Source of the DNA: Branchiostoma floridae
Taxonomy: Eukaryota; Chordata; Leptocardii; Amphioxiformes; Branchiostomatidae
Assembly (NCBI RefSeq): GCF_000003815.2
Contig: NC_049992.1
Location: 18,116,957-18,180,956 of the forward strand
DNA length: 64,000 bases
Direction of reading: 5' to 3'
Shown here: positions 9,582 to 21,467 of the stretch, piece after piece
Layout: the number at the start of each line of letters is the position of its first letter
How positions within the stretch are numbered: position 1 is the first letter of the stretch
Notes under the pieces: generated by a model
Databases searched by the model: none
The model's input: the letters and a program-made list of their open reading frames with translations, nothing else
What the model was told of the DNA's origin: nothing
Program-made: the position numbers and the translations under genes

Positions 9582-12524
9582 CCTCTCTCTCTCTTGCTGT
9601 GTCTCTGTCTCTCTCTCTCTCTCTCTGTGTCTCTCTCTGTCTCTCTCTCTCCCTGTCTCTCTCTCTCTGTCTCTCTCTCTGTCTCTCTCGCTGTGTCTCT
9701 GTCTCTCTCTCTCTCTCTCTTTTTTCTGTCTGTCTCTCTCTCACTGTCTCTCTCTCTCTCTCTGTCTCTCTCCCTGTCTCTCTCTCTCTCTTTTTTCTCT
9801 CTCTCTCTGTCTCTGTCTCTCTCACTGTATCTCTCTCTGTCTCTCTCTGTCTCTCATCTCTCTTCTCTCTCCCTCTTCCTCTCTCTATCTCCCTCCCTCC
9901 TTACATTTTAAATGTAACTTCTTATATACATCTTCCATAAAGTTGTGTTCAGCTACAAGTACATTTGTATCTCACTTATTATACTGTATACAATAGGTTT
10001 TGCAATGTTAAATAGTGACATATTGTACTAGAAATATAAGCTGAAATAGTCTGCTTTATTTATTTGTAGGTCAAAAGAAGAACAAAAGCAATATCAGAGC
10101 TGTTTCAGAGCTACAGACCATATGATCACAAGGTTTGTCTTCTCCTTTTTATGTTCCCTGCATTATGCACAAAATTAAAGTTTGACATTGAAAATATAAG
10201 TGTCCTCATGTATTACAGTTAAACTGTATTGTATGACTAGAGTTTTAGCCAAAGTCTAAAAAAAAATAGTGCCAACCCTATTTTTTTTCAGGAAACATGA
10301 AACACAACATTTCTTCCTAGGCCTTATTATATTGCATTTAATGAAAAGGGATATAGTCATGTTTGACAGATTCATCTGAATACTATATGTATGAACTTAC
10401 TACAATGTAGATGCGTGTTACGGTTTCTGGTGATTTATATTGACAATCACTCTATTTGCAGGTTGGAGAAATCCAGAATGTGTTAGTGACAGAAGAATCA
10501 CACGACAAGAAGTTTTATGTAGCACACAACAAGTACTATGATCAGGTGAGAAAAACCACATTGGGCATTCCTATAACCCTACATTTGAACCCAGACCTAT
10601 GAAAATGAGCAATGTTTTTGTCACATGTAAAATGATCCAAAATGAAGTTGTTTTTTTTGAGTGTTTTTTTTTTTTTCTATTTTGCTTTTGGACAGACGAG
10701 GACAATGTGGTACTGCACTCAAGTTTTGTAACTTATATTAACAGTGCCACATACACGGTACAGACAGAAGGTACCCATTTTTACACCTGGGTGAAGTGAG
10801 GAAGGTCGTGTAAAGTGCCTTTCCCAAGGGCACAACGTCGGGGCGGTGCACGGCGGGGATCGAACTCAGAACCTCTAGATTCCGAACCGAACGCTCTACC
10901 AGTTACGCCACACCCAACGCCTCTTTTTTTAGTTGTACAGGTGGAATTGCGAAGTCAGTAGAGGGCATTCTGTAGGTCGTGAGTTTGATCCCAAGCCAAG
11001 TCATTCCCAGTACTTTAAAATGTTGCATACTTCTCTCTCTGCTGAGCACTCAGCATTTGGGAAAGATTATGGATGTTGGACACACACCACTACCAGTGGA
11101 CTAGCCCCTGCTGTAGTGATTGAACATTTAAGGGCTATCGAAATGATGTTGCAATATGCTCCATCTGGTGTGGGAACAACTTGAACTTAAGGCCACACCA
11201 ATTCTATTTGTTGCCTCTCAGATTCTGTCCACCTTTTTCATTTTCAAAAAAAAAAGGTTCACAAACCTGTAAATATTACCATTCAGAGCCACATATTCAT
11301 AATTTCAGTCTAAAAACAATGTATTTTATTCAGAACATTGGTAACAAATTAAAGAAGGCTTCATTGTATAAAACGTGCCATTCAACTCCTCAGGCTGGTG
11401 TTTTTTTGTGTGTATATGAGTTGTATATCCTCACCTCAGACCTTTTTAAAAAATATCAGTCGGTCCAATTTTTTTTCACAAAAAATCAGAAAAGAAACAA
11501 ATAAATTTGGTGCAGCTTAAAGTTGTAAAAAAACATTTTTAGCTTCTCATATGGAAAAAAATTCTATCTACATTTGTAAAGGTTTTGATCATGAATATTT
11601 TAAAATCCTTTCAGGTTTTGGTACCCAAAGATGAGAAGTTGCTGGGAAAGATGGTAACAGTGGAGATCACGTCAACGGGAAAGCACTACCTCATGGGAAG
11701 GCTGCTGTCAGATGAAGTGACCAAGGTTGCCATAGCAACCCCGCTGCCCAAAGGAACCGTGTCAGGTGTACAAGACAACCTTCAGGTATGACCTTGGATA
11801 GTTTTTTTTTTTTTTCAAACTAGTAAATAGAGGGCTGTGCCCTCATACAATTGCCAAAATCACACACACACACTCACATGAGACACACACTCACATAAAA
11901 AGCACACACTCACAAACACACAAAACAGCACACAGAACCCAACATGTAACTTCTCTATGTCATACTAGCTTCGGGATAATGGTCAATATACGGGTGTTCT
12001 GGACTGGTATCTTACAGTAATACGATTTGGACATGCTTTGCGTCTGTTGTGTCATGTTCAAGGACACCAAGATTTCTCAACTTTTGGCTCATTTTGCATT
12101 GACGTGTGTGGGTTTTTTGTAAGTATTACACTAGTAATTCAAAATGATGTACTTCTCACCTGCAGTTCCAGCCCCCCATGGGTCAAAACACCACCCAGCC
12201 AATCTTACCTGCGGTCAGGCTGGTACCTTGAGCGATACAGAAATGTTGTGACTGACAAAGGTTATTGCAGCTTTGTCTAAACAAGGCTCTAAAATGGATG
12301 CATCCCACAGTAGCCTCACAGTTTATTTCTTCCGTGTTTAACAGGAAGCAACAGACAGCACAACAGTGACAGCACAATCCCCGCTGTCCTGGTGTCAGCA
12401 CCAGCTGTCCAGGGTGACTCCCGCCGGCATGCCTCGTTGGATGCAAGTGGCTGCTTTTGTTTTAGTTCTCGCTGTTGTTTTAGATTTTTGTAGGATTGTT
12501 TACAGAGTAGGGGCTAAATTCTAG
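6152..12524 (+). CDS. CDKAL1: CDKAL1, tRNA threonylcarbamoyladenosine methylthiotransferase (C-terminal nine exons)
   Basis: Exons: 6152-6255, 7169-7335, 8062-8207, 9040-9100, 9380-9499, 10070-10132, 10462-10545, 11615-11785 and 12345-12524. All have AG/GT borders and compatible phases, giving about 364 residues of the family's usual ~580. The first exon opens at the radical-SAM cluster motif CLNQCTYC (C-x3-C-x2-C), followed by [17 protein letters not shown]. Next come [13 protein letters not shown], the barrel motifs [11 protein letters not shown] and ICGFPTET, and a TRAM-like RNA-binding stretch in exons 10462 and 11615. The last exon holds a C-terminal hydrophobic anchor ([15 protein letters not shown]). 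The known family role is adding the methylthio group to t6A37 of tRNA-Lys(UUU) at the ER membrane, using SAM and two Fe-S clusters. The N-terminal MTTase domain must lie upstream. Introns hold MITEs, SINEs, a partial exon triplication and a long CT tract. Confidence 0.93.
6677..7023. mobile_element. MITE with CAGGGCTCGAAATA ends, in a CDKAL1 intron
   Basis: The termini are CAGGGCTCGAAATA and ATTTCGAGCCCTG; a short flanking repeat, CTAGC, lies at each side. Many internal copies of TGCAGGTA/TACCTGCA sit in both orientations. A second element with the same ends and length (345 bp) is at 19731-20075. Non-coding; superfamily uncertain (hAT-like ends, but a 5-6 bp duplication). Confidence 0.65.
7249..7620 (+). 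repeat. Partial CDKAL1 exon present three times in tandem
   Basis: The 3' part of exon 7169-7335 plus its donor and some intron is repeated. The units begin at 7249, 7388 and 7516 (steps of 139 and 128 bp). The second unit still codes for the exon's protein sequence but starts inside the exon and has a changed donor (GAG|GTTCGT). The third has a stop (CTG TAA) in place of CTG GAA. Only the first is joined to the rest of the exon, so only it is counted in the gene. Confidence 0.85.
8709..8775 (+). mobile_element. tRNA-like SINE head in a CDKAL1 intron
   Basis: A-box-like TGTGGTTAGAGT and B-box-like GGGTTCAAATCC are about 40 bp apart. The acceptor stem does not pair, so it is probably a tRNA-derived SINE remnant and not a tRNA gene. 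Confidence 0.4.
9518..9900 (+). repeat. (CT)n microsatellite beside a CDKAL1 splice donor
   Basis: About 380 bases of almost pure CT on the coding strand, interrupted by GT and TTTTTT. It begins 18 bases after the donor of exon 9380-9499. It makes long serine/leucine frames on one strand and Arg/Glu frames on the other, which are not genes. Confidence 0.95.
10740..10920 (-). mobile_element. tRNA-derived SINE (minus strand) in a CDKAL1 intron
   Basis: Read on the minus strand it starts GTGTGGCGTAACTGGTAGAG, with the B box GAGTTCGATCCCC about 40 bases later. The body follows with no acceptor stem. Confidence 0.55.
10931..11185 (+). mobile_element. tRNA-derived SINE (plus strand) in a CDKAL1 intron
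   Basis: A-box region TGGAATTGCGAAGTCAGTAG and B box GTGAGTTTGATCCC are followed by an unrelated ~180-bp body. It lies back to back with the minus-strand SINE just upstream, so the two heads face each other. Confidence 0.5.
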
Positions 12525-12545
12525 ATGTGTTTGAAGGAACTAGTA

Positions 12546-13016
12546 CAGTCAAACCTGTCTATAGCGGCCACTCAAGGGACTGGAGAAATATGGCCACTAT
12601 AGACAGGTGGCCACTATAGAGAAAATGTTGATCTAGATCTATTGACCATGAGAAAGCTACACATGATTTCAGTTCTCACTAATCTTTCTCACCAAGTAAA
12701 ATTGTCTTGATCGGTAAATTCACCGACAAAGACTTGCACTTTAATGCTCAAGGCATGCATACATTTTTTTGTACCTTCTGCTACCGCCAAAATGACCCTA
12801 TCAAAAAACTCCAAAGCCTCGCAAACTACAATTTCAAACTCGGTGCAGGGTGACATAAGGCTGCAGTATGGTTGCAATAGGCAGTGTTTCTGTATCAATG
12901 GGACCGGAAATCGTGTGGCCGCTAAGCCTATTTCTCAATCATTACGACCGTCAAAAAGTGGCCACTATGGCCAGGTGGCTGCTATGCAAAGGTGGCCGCT
13001 AATACAGGTTTGACTG
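12546..13016. mobile_element. pogo/Tigger-like MITE directly after the CDKAL1 stop codon
   Basis: Ends are CAGTCAAACCTGTCTATAG and ATACAGGTTTGACTG, with TA on both sides at 12544-12545 and 13017-13018. Sub-terminal GTGGCCACTATAG words repeat inside. CAGT ends with a TA duplication fit the pogo/Tigger branch of Tc1/mariner. It is 471 bp, non-coding, and starts 22 bases after the stop, so it probably lies in the 3' UTR. Confidence 0.85.
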
Positions 13017-13690
13017 TATTGGGGAGTAAATGTGTGTATACTCTGCCCCTGAATGTCATCATGCTGTAATTACATAAGTTTGCAGTGATTGTATGGCATG
13101 TACATGTAGCGCTTAGACAAGGGGGTAGGCAGACAAAGATCTTCACCGTGCAGATGTATTTACAGTACATTGTGCCTTACATAGAATCATATGTTTATAG
13201 ATTAGAGGATTGAAAATGAATCAGGAGTTCAGACCACATGTACATTGCACTGTGGTTTTAAAGAGAACTGCATGCTTTCAATTTTTAAATGATTGCAGGC
13301 CTGGAATATATCAACTAATGCTCATTAATTCATGGATAATGACCTGCCACGAGGTAAATATGGTGTCACAATGCCTGGTCATTTGCTATAACCACCAAAC
13401 GAAACAACTTATTCTATGATAATAGCGATGAGGCATTATGATACCATATACACCTTGGAACAGGCTGGTCAGGCTGAACCATATAAGAGATACAAATCCC
13501 TGTGTGACATATAGTCCATTCATACTATACATGTAAATATATTTGTCCGATATTAGAGAAATACAGTTGAAAAATTACCTTTGTACTTTTGGTTCAAAGA
13601 ATGATATATACATGTATGTTATCAAAATGAGCTTTCTCTCCATACATAGTGCTTATGTCAAACATGTCTGTCATTGTAGTACACTTGTAT
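13017..13690. other. CDKAL1 3' flank
   Basis: No gene. I do not see a canonical AATAAA close to the CDKAL1 stop, so the 3' end of the transcript is not fixed by sequence. Confidence 0.4.
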
Positions 13691-14569
13691 GACATCATGA
13701 CCAATATGACATAGAAATGCACTGATTGGTCGACGTCATTTGGCTATATAACTTCTCAGAATGTCTCTCTCTCCACTCTTTGCTTCAGATACACTTTGAT
13801 AAAATTACAAGAATACATGTATAAAACCAATATGGCATTATTATGCATCACCAGTTATTCCCCCAAAGTTTTCCTCAATGGAATCATAGTCCAGTTAGCC
13901 CCATTCAAAGTCTGCAAAGGAGGCTAAATATTCGTTCATTCAGGCTAAATATACACATATTTTTCAACCAAACATGCTTATACAACATACTTTCATATTG
14001 CATTCATTACTGCATAGTTACAATACAGTCATCAGTATGTACAGCAAGAACACATCACACAGAACGATAAAGACGCTGCAATATAGATTTCTGGATTATC
14101 TTGCATTTATGCCATGTTACGTACATGTATTATGCACAGATCTTTGACGAATACATGCGTGACATATTATTTAGATTTAGGTATAAAGTAAGCCATCTGG
14201 AGAATTTCTATACATTTCTTTGACATCTGGTTGCCAAATAGCAAGAGTTAAGTGGGTATCTCACTGCACTTCACCAAACTATGCCAGACATTTGCAAATT
14301 TGCCACCTGAAATAGTGAATATTTGGAAACCTTGAGAATGAATAGTTCAATCACTGGAAATCTCTTTTTGACGAATTTGAAGTCATATTCTTTTTACAAT
14401 TCATTGGCAAGACTGCAATTTAAAAAAAAACTTTCTTCTACAGTAACTAGTACATTACCGTTGCCAAAAAGGTAATGTTTTTGGTGGTGCTATGTGTGGA
14501 GGTTGTTTTCAACCCCCATAGTGAGAGTGAGTGTGTAGGTGAGAGAGACAGAGTGTGTAGGTGAGAGAG

Positions 14570-14574
<5 letters not shown>

Positions 14575-14659
<85 letters not shown>
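14575..14659. repeat. (GT)n microsatellite, copy A
   Basis: About 85 bases of GT. The orthologous site in copy B (19256-19289) is shorter and interrupted. Confidence 0.97.
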
Positions 14660-14660
<1 letters not shown>

Positions 14661-15178
14661 ATTGCATATTTTACCTGGTTTGTGAGAAATATTTTGCAGA
14701 CGTGTTGCTTGATAACTGGGCGAGACAAATGCACATCAAACACTAAGCTTTATTTTCAACTTTAATTGCAACTTTAAAAAGTCCAGGTATTCAAAATATC
14801 ATCAAACATGTCTATAAACAGGAAGTTCAAATAAAACAAAGGACTACTTCAAAGTACTTTCTTGTTACTGAGTTGACTATGAAATATATCTAGTTGGTTG
14901 TACAGCTACAAAGTAACAGTTATATATCATTATAGCATATAACAGTAATAACCTGGCTTTACTCTATCAGTCTTTGCAATATTTCTCCTTTCAATACTAC
15001 TATGAACTCAATCTTTGGCTAAACATAACACAACAATACAGATACGAACTGTTGAAAACACTTAACTGAATAGAAACATAAAGGACTATCAAATATATGT
15101 TGGTTAAATAGAAAGAACATATATATGATATAAAAAACTTCAAAAGGGTACAGATAAGTACATTACCTAGGAAATAAC

Positions 15179-15319
15179 TAATCTCGAACCAGATCCACGG
15201 TGCGTAATGTATAGTATCAAACTTCCGGTGCCCGTTTGACTCCCTTGGCCGGCTACACTCCTTGGCCAGCTTTGATACTACATGTATCTTATGGCACCGT
15301 AGGATCTGCTTGGAGATTA
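15179..15319. mobile_element. MULE-like MITE with 9-bp duplication, copy A only
   Basis: Ends are TAATCTCGAACCAGATCC and GGATCTGCTTGGAGATTA, flanked by GGAAATAAC on both sides. The empty site (one GGAAATAAC) is preserved in copy B near 20140. It is almost identical to the element at 58497-58635. Confidence 0.9.
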
Positions 15320-16217
15320 GGAAATAACTAGACTGGATTACATTTGTAGATCTACAGAGACCTGTAAAACATGTAGATTACTAAAAAAAAGACTACAAAT
15401 TCCTTATATTTCTAAAAACATGATTTGTAACAAGAAAACAAATCTATGAATATAAAATATGACCTAGGACAAAGGACATACTTTCTACTATTTCAAACAT
15501 TTTTTGAAATACTGTATGCTACCTAGTTGATTGTAGAACTAAAAAGTACTTATAGCTATATCATAATTGTATCTATTTTTTAGGCAGAAAATATCAAATA
15601 GTAATAACCTGGCTTTATTCTATTAATCCATGAAATAGCTTCTCCTTTCACTGCAATTCTGAACTAAAACTGTGTGTATGTCCCTAAATCTAACTATATA
15701 TTAGAACCATTACTTTTAAGAAAACTTTAACCGTTATTATGAACCATATGCTAATCAACAAAAAAGACATAAAAATGAAATGGATGCAGATATGTACTAC
15801 AAGTAGCTATTGCTAATATCACTACACTGGACTGATGATGAATAGCCTGTCAAACAAATTGTTGATTACAAAATAATCTCCATGTCATATTTTCACCAAG
15901 AAGTAGAAAATCAAAAGAAGCTTTTAGCAAAACTTATAAAGTGCTAAGAATAAGTCTCACCTCAATTCTACACTGTAAATAGACATCATTAGACATTATA
16001 GAAATAAAACAATAACAGCAACAACTTAAAACGATTCTTTTCACAAGAGCTGTTACAAAAGCAAACTATACAAAACACTATTTGCATGATGAGCTGACCC
16101 CAAAAAATATCAAAGATCCGCGACAAGGTACAATCAATGTATGGGGATGTTAGGAGTCTATTTAGCTTTTGACAATAGTCGGATGATGCGCTGGGGGATC
16201 GTGACACTCCTTTGTCT

Positions 16218-17216
16218 TTAAGAACTGTGCCCTGTGTGAGTTTGCATGTGTTTCTTCAGATGACTCCTCGTGGTGAACTGCTTGCTGCACTCCTCACACC
16301 TGTAGGGTTTCTCCCCTGTGTGAGTCCGCATGTGAGACTTCAGACTATTAAGCAGACTGAACTGCTTGCTGCACTCCTCACACCTGTAGGGTTTCTCCCC
16401 TGTGTGAGTCCTCATGTGTGTCTTCAGACTATTAAGCAGACTGAACTGCTTGCTGCACTCCTCACACCTGTAGGGTTTCTCCCCTGTGTGAGTCCTCATG
16501 TGTGTCTTCAGACTATTAAGCAGACTGAACTGCTTGCTACACTCCTCACATCTGTAGGGTTTCTCACCTGTGTGAGTCCTTGTGTGTTTCTTCAGATCAC
16601 CCAGCTGACTGAACTGCCTGCTGCACTCCTCACATCTGTAGGGTCTCTCACCTGTGTGAGTCCGCATGTGAGTCTTCAAATGACCCAGGTCACTGAAATA
16701 CTTGCTGCACTCCTCACACTTGTAGGGTTTCTCACCTGTGTGAGTCCGCATGTGAGTCTTCAAATGACTCAGCCTACTGAACTGCTTGCTGCACTCCTCA
16801 CACCCGTAGGGTTTTTCACCAGTGTGAGTTTGCATGTGTTTGTTCAGATTACCTAGCTCACTGAACTGCCTGCTGCACTCCTCACACCTGTAGGATTTCT
16901 CACCGGTGTGAGTCCTCATGTGTTTCTTCAGATTACTCAGCTGACTGAACTGCTTGCTGCACTCCTCACACCTGTAGGGTTTCTCCCCTGTGTGAGTCCG
17001 CATGTGTCCCTTAAGATGACTCAGCTGACTGAACTGCTTGCTGCACTCCTCACACCTGTACGGTTTCTCCCCTGTGTGAGTCCTGATGTGTATCTTCAGA
17101 CTATTAAGCAGACTGAACTCCTTGTTGCACTCCTCACATCTGTACCGTTTTGCAACCACAATTCTGCCAACAGACTTCCCTTCCACCACATCAGAGCTGG
17201 TTCCACTTGTTGCCAT
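16218..17216 (-). CDS. C2H2 zinc-finger protein with 11 fingers (copy A)
   Basis: A 332-residue single coding exon. The ATG at 17216 is chosen because both copies share MATSG(T) there, and a splice acceptor (TTTTTACAG) lies just upstream, so a 5' non-coding exon is likely. A 24-residue lead is followed by eleven 28-residue fingers (CEECxKxFxxLxxLKxHxRTHTGEKP) ending in HTGHSS. Each finger keeps two Cys and two His with TGEKP linkers, as in sequence-specific DNA binding. Fingers 8-10 are nearly identical (SLLNSLKT/S), a sign of recent finger duplication. No KRAB, SCAN or BTB domain is present. It is probably a nuclear transcription regulator; its target is unknown. Confidence 0.85.
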   Translation of the reverse strand: MATSGTSSDVVEGKSVGRIVVAKRYRCEECNKEFSLLNSLKIHIRTHTGEKPYRCEECSKQFSQLSHLKGHMRTHTGEKPYRCEECSKQFSQLSNLKKHMRTHTGEKSYRCEECSRQFSELGNLNKHMQTHTGEKPYGCEECSKQFSRLSHLKTHMRTHTGEKPYKCEECSKYFSDLGHLKTHMRTHTGERPYRCEECSRQFSQLGDLKKHTRTHTGEKPYRCEECSKQFSLLNSLKTHMRTHTGEKPYRCEECSKQFSLLNSLKTHMRTHTGEKPYRCEECSKQFSLLNSLKSHMRTHTGEKPYRCEECSKQFTTRSHLKKHMQTHTGHSS

Positions 17217-17265
17217 GATGGTAGTAACAGCATTAACCAATTCTGTAAAAATCAGATGAAACAAT

Positions 17266-18790
17266 ATTTTACAGCTTTCAATCTGTTAGGTCATTAAAAA
17301 AAGGGTAGGCGTCTGCTAAGGTCAAACATTAAATAATAGATAAATCAGACAATTCAGTCTGTAACACCCAATTATCATATAGCCAGGCGCTGCGGACCAA
17401 TCAGGTTCCATGTTGGCCCAAAAGCAGTTATGGCATCGGCTCCTCTCAGTTAGTTAGCAACTCTCCCGTCAAATTGTGAGTTAGCAAGTACTCTTCTCTA
17501 AGTGGGTTTGTGATAGCGTCTCTGGGGGCCTTGGCGAAAGTTTTTTTCTTTCAGGGGGTGTTGATTTGCGATTTTTATCCGTGAATGCGCCGGGAAAGGA
17601 AAGTATGCCGGGAAAGGAACACATGCCGAGAAGCCCCCAGTATTCCCGGATAAAAATCGTGAATCGAATCGATAGTTTATTCGCAACTAGTCTGTGAAAA
17701 TGAAACAAATGGAAGAGAGACCTTGCAGACAATTCTGGTTAAATGGGCACAATATAGTCTCCATACATACGTTAGTTGTATTTCAAAAATTGAACATAAA
17801 AGAATCATGGTACGCAGTTCTAACTCAGTACAAGGTAAGAATGCGGCTTTACTGCATTATAAAATATAACGTTCGACTCCAAATACTAGTAACTAGCAAA
17901 CTATTAAAAAGAAAGCTCGACGAAAAATCGTTAATCAACAGACAATAGGTGTGAACTATTCATCCCTGTCCCTCGTGTGCCACTAGATCAGTACGTGGTA
18001 ATTGGCTAGAAATCTACTGGTTGTGTTTTAGTAACGAGCCACCCCCCACCCCCTAAAGAACTTTCGCTTAGACCCCCAGAGACGCCGGTGTCCGGTAAAG
18101 GAGGCTAATATGGGAGCGCAGAAAACTCCAGTTTTCCCCTCCCCAAACGAGCACGTTTGATATACAATCATAGACGAGAGAATCTCTACGAGTAATCATA
18201 ACGGTTTACATGCTGATCTAAATGTTGTTTGCGACGGTCAGAAAAAAATGTTCAGCCAAGATGGCAAAATATCAAGGAGAGTGCTAGTCACAAACTTAAG
18301 CAGTCACGCCGCGTTCTCTGGCCTGAATACATCGACACAGTTTCTCGTACGTACCTGCAACGTATCCCAGATGAGTACGGGTCCTGGTACTGAATCTGGT
18401 ACCTGGTTTCTCCGAAAATATCGAAGTAAAACTAACAAAACTAGTAGCAAATCTTTGGACTCAAACCACGCGGAGTCTCGTCATGAACAGAATGACAGGC
18501 TACGGCACAACATCGGTATTCATCCGCGACTGGAGAACTCAGAGGGCGCGGAGGGAAAATAGTGCGGATACAGAGTATTAAAAAAATTCTGCGGAAATTA
18601 TTTATGGGTTGGATTTTGACATTTCATTTCAAATATCCGTTAAAGGTGATGTTCTTAAATTAACTTGTTGTGGAAAAAAATCTGTATACATGAATTAGGC
18701 ATTGTGCTTTCAAGTTTCCAAGATTTCGGAATGAAGAATAGGCTAGACGCTGCAGTACATTTGACTACCGCATGAGGTGATGATGACATC
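17266..18790. other. Spacer between the two zinc-finger duplication copies
   Basis: This 1.5-kb stretch is unique to the gap between copies. It is locally GC-richer and probably holds the promoter and 5' exon of the copy A gene. A 104-codon frame at 18248-18562 (+) and an 83-codon frame at 17481-17732 (-) lack known domains and are not called. Confidence 0.4.
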
Positions 18791-19253
18791 ATGACCAATA
18801 TGACATAGAAACACACTGATTGGTCAACGTCATTTGGCTATATAACGAATACATGTGTGACATATTATTTAGATTTATGTATAAAGTAAGTCATCTGGAG
18901 AATTTCTTTACATTTCTTTGACATCTGGTTGCCAAATAGCAAGAGTTAAGTGGGTATCTCACTGCACTATGCCAAATTATGCCAGACATTTGCAAATTTG
19001 CCACCTGAAATAGTGAATATTTGGAAACCTTGAGAATGAATAGTTCAATCACTGCAAATCTCTTTTTGACGAATTTGAAGTCATATTCTTTTTACAATTC
19101 ATTGGCGAGACTGCAATTTAAAAAAAAAACTTTCTTCTACAGTAACTAGTACTACTACATTACTGTTGCCAAAAAGGTAATGTTTTTGGTGGTGCTATGT
19201 GTGGAGGTTGTTTTCAACCCCCATAGTGAGAGTGAGTGTTTAAGTGAGAGAGA

Positions 19254-19291
<38 letters not shown>

Positions 19292-19730
19292 GTGAGAGAG
19301 ACAGTGTGTGTGTTTGTGTATGGATTGCATATTTTACCTGGTTTGTGAGAACTATTTTGCAGACGTTTTGGTTGATAACTGGGTGAGACAAATGCACATC
19401 AAACATTGATCACCAAACATGGCTATAAACAGGAAGTTCAAATAAAACAAAGGACTACTTCAAAGTACTTTCTTGTACTTTGACCATGTTACTGAGTTGA
19501 CTATAAGATATGATACCTTGTTGATTGTACAGCTACAAAGTAACAGTTATATCATTATAGCATATAACAGTAATAACCTGGCTTTCCTCCATGAGTCTTT
19601 GCAATATTTATCCTTTCACTACCACTATGAACTCAATCTTTGGCTAAATATAACACACCAATACAGATACGAACTGTTGAAAACACTTAACTGACTGAAT
19701 AGAAACATAAAGGACTATCAAATATATGTT

Positions 19731-20075
19731 CAGGGCTCGAAATACACACTTGCCCACTTGAAAATGGAACCACATTTTGCTTTGCGCAACTTAATTTTAA
19801 ACCCAGGTTGCACTCTGAGCAACCTGAAATTTTGCGGTTGGAACGCTGCTTTTTCCCCACCTACATGCATAAGCCCTTGTATTTAATTTTTGATAACATA
19901 AGACATATTACATAGTTACATATAACTGGAAGAAAAGATAATGGATAAGTAGCTGATTTGAAGAAAGTAACAATTTGAAAGTGGGGCAACCTGAAATGTT
20001 GATGGCGCAACCTGGCTTTTGACTCAGGTTGCCACTTGGACAACCTGGCTGAAAAAAGTATTTCGATCAGCCCTG
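19731..20075. mobile_element. MITE with CAGGGCTCGAAATA ends, copy B only
   Basis: Ends are CAGGGCTCGAAATA and TATTTCGATCAGCCCTG, flanked by TATGTT on both sides. Copy A has the empty site near 15100. The interior has repeated GCAACCTG/CAGGTTGC words where the sister element at 6677 has TGCAGGTA words. Confidence 0.85.
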
Positions 20076-20561
20076 TATGTTGGTTAAATAGAAAGAACAT
20101 ATAAAAAACTTCAAAGGGTACAGATAAGTACATTACCTAGGAAATAACTAGACTGGATTACATTTGTAGATCTACAGAGAACTGTAAAACATGTAGATTG
20201 CTAAAAAAAAGACCACAAATCGCTTATATTTCTAAAAACCAGAAAACAAATCTATGAATATAAAATATGACCTAGGACAAAGGACATACTTTCTACTGTT
20301 TCAAACATTTTGTGAAATACTGTATGCTACCTAGTTGATTGTAGAACTAAAAAGTACTTATAGCTATATCATATACATTGTATAGGCAGAAAATATCAAA
20401 TAGTAATAACCTGGCTTTATTCTATTAATCCATGAAATGGCTTCTCCTTTCACTGCAATTCTGAACTAAAACTGTGTGTATGTCCCTAAGTCTAACTATA
20501 TATTAGAACCATTACTTTTAAGAAAACAAAGAAAACTTTAACCGTTATTATGAACCATAAG

Positions 20562-20901
20562 CAGGCTTTTAGCCAGGCAGGCGTACGGGTGTGCATTGTA
20601 CACCCTATTAAAAAACAGCACAAATTGTACACCCTTACACTGGGGAGCACATCCTCTGACAAGCATGAAACTCTGATTGACCAGGGATGCTACAGGTCAC
20701 ATGTGGCCTGTCTAACAGTAAATTTGCTTCATTCCCCCAAAATTGCAACTCAAAATGTGGGAAATGGTGTTTCAGAGTTCTAAATTTCAAAACTTTCTAA
20801 GTGAGGATGTCCCCAGGCCCCCTACAATACTCGCGCCTGCAGCGCTCGCCGAGCGGCAAGAAATTTGGACACCCTATGATAAAGTTCTAGCTAAAAGCCT
20901 G
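20562..20901. mobile_element. hAT-like MITE with CAGGCTTTTAGC ends, copy B only
   Basis: Ends are CAGGCTTTTAGC and GCTAAAAGCCTG. The flanking 8-mers ACCATAAG and ACCATATG differ at one base. The empty site is in copy A near 15744. The interior is related to the elements at 5749 and 51475. Confidence 0.88.
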
Positions 20902-21467
20902 ACCATATGCTAATCAACAAAAAAGACATAAAAATGAAATGGATGCAGATATGTACTACAAGTAGCTATTGCTAATATCACTACACTGTACTGATGATGA
21001 ATAGCCTGTCAAACAAATTGTTGATTACAAAATAATCTCCATGTCATATTTTCACCAAGAAGTAGAAAATCAAAAGAAGCTTTTAGCAAAACTTATAAAG
21101 TGCTAAGAATAAGTCTCACCTCAATTCTACACTGTAAATAGACATCATTAGACATAATACTAAGAAATAAAACAATAACAGCAACAACTTAAAACGATTC
21201 TTTTCACAAGAGTTGTTACAAAAGCAAACTATACAAAACACTATTTGCATGATGAGCTGACCAAAAATAATATCAAAGATCCGCGACAAGGTACAATCAA
21301 TGTATGAGGATGTTAGGAGTCTATTTAGCTTTTGACAATAGTCGGATTATAGTCCAATTTTAAAGGGAGGGACACTAGGTTATTTTTCTGATGTTTAAAT
21401 TTATCGCAAGAATGTTTTCATAGTCCTCAAAGATGATGCGCTGGGGGATTGTGACACTCCTATGTCT

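Larger units (their letters stand above)
13693..17265. repeat. Segmental duplication, copy A
   Basis: Collinear and highly similar to 18791-22505 in the same orientation. It starts at a shared CATGACCAATATGACATAGA and ends just past the zinc-finger gene's 5' exon border. Copy A has about 400 bp (13740-14140) missing from copy B, a longer GT tract, and a MITE at 15179. It lacks two MITEs present in copy B. Confidence 0.9.

Noticed and set aside
9332-9940. 200-codon Ser/Leu-rich frame and its Arg/Glu antisense
   Set aside because: Only the first part (9380-9499) is a CDKAL1 exon; the rest is the CT microsatellite past the splice donor.
14447-14765. Poly(TH) and poly(VC) frames
   Set aside because: Translations of the GT/CA microsatellite.
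16212-16856. Plus-strand 214-codon frame with a 28-residue repeat
   Set aside because: Antisense shadow of the C2H2 finger repeat; the same shadow appears at 21462-22106 in the second copy.
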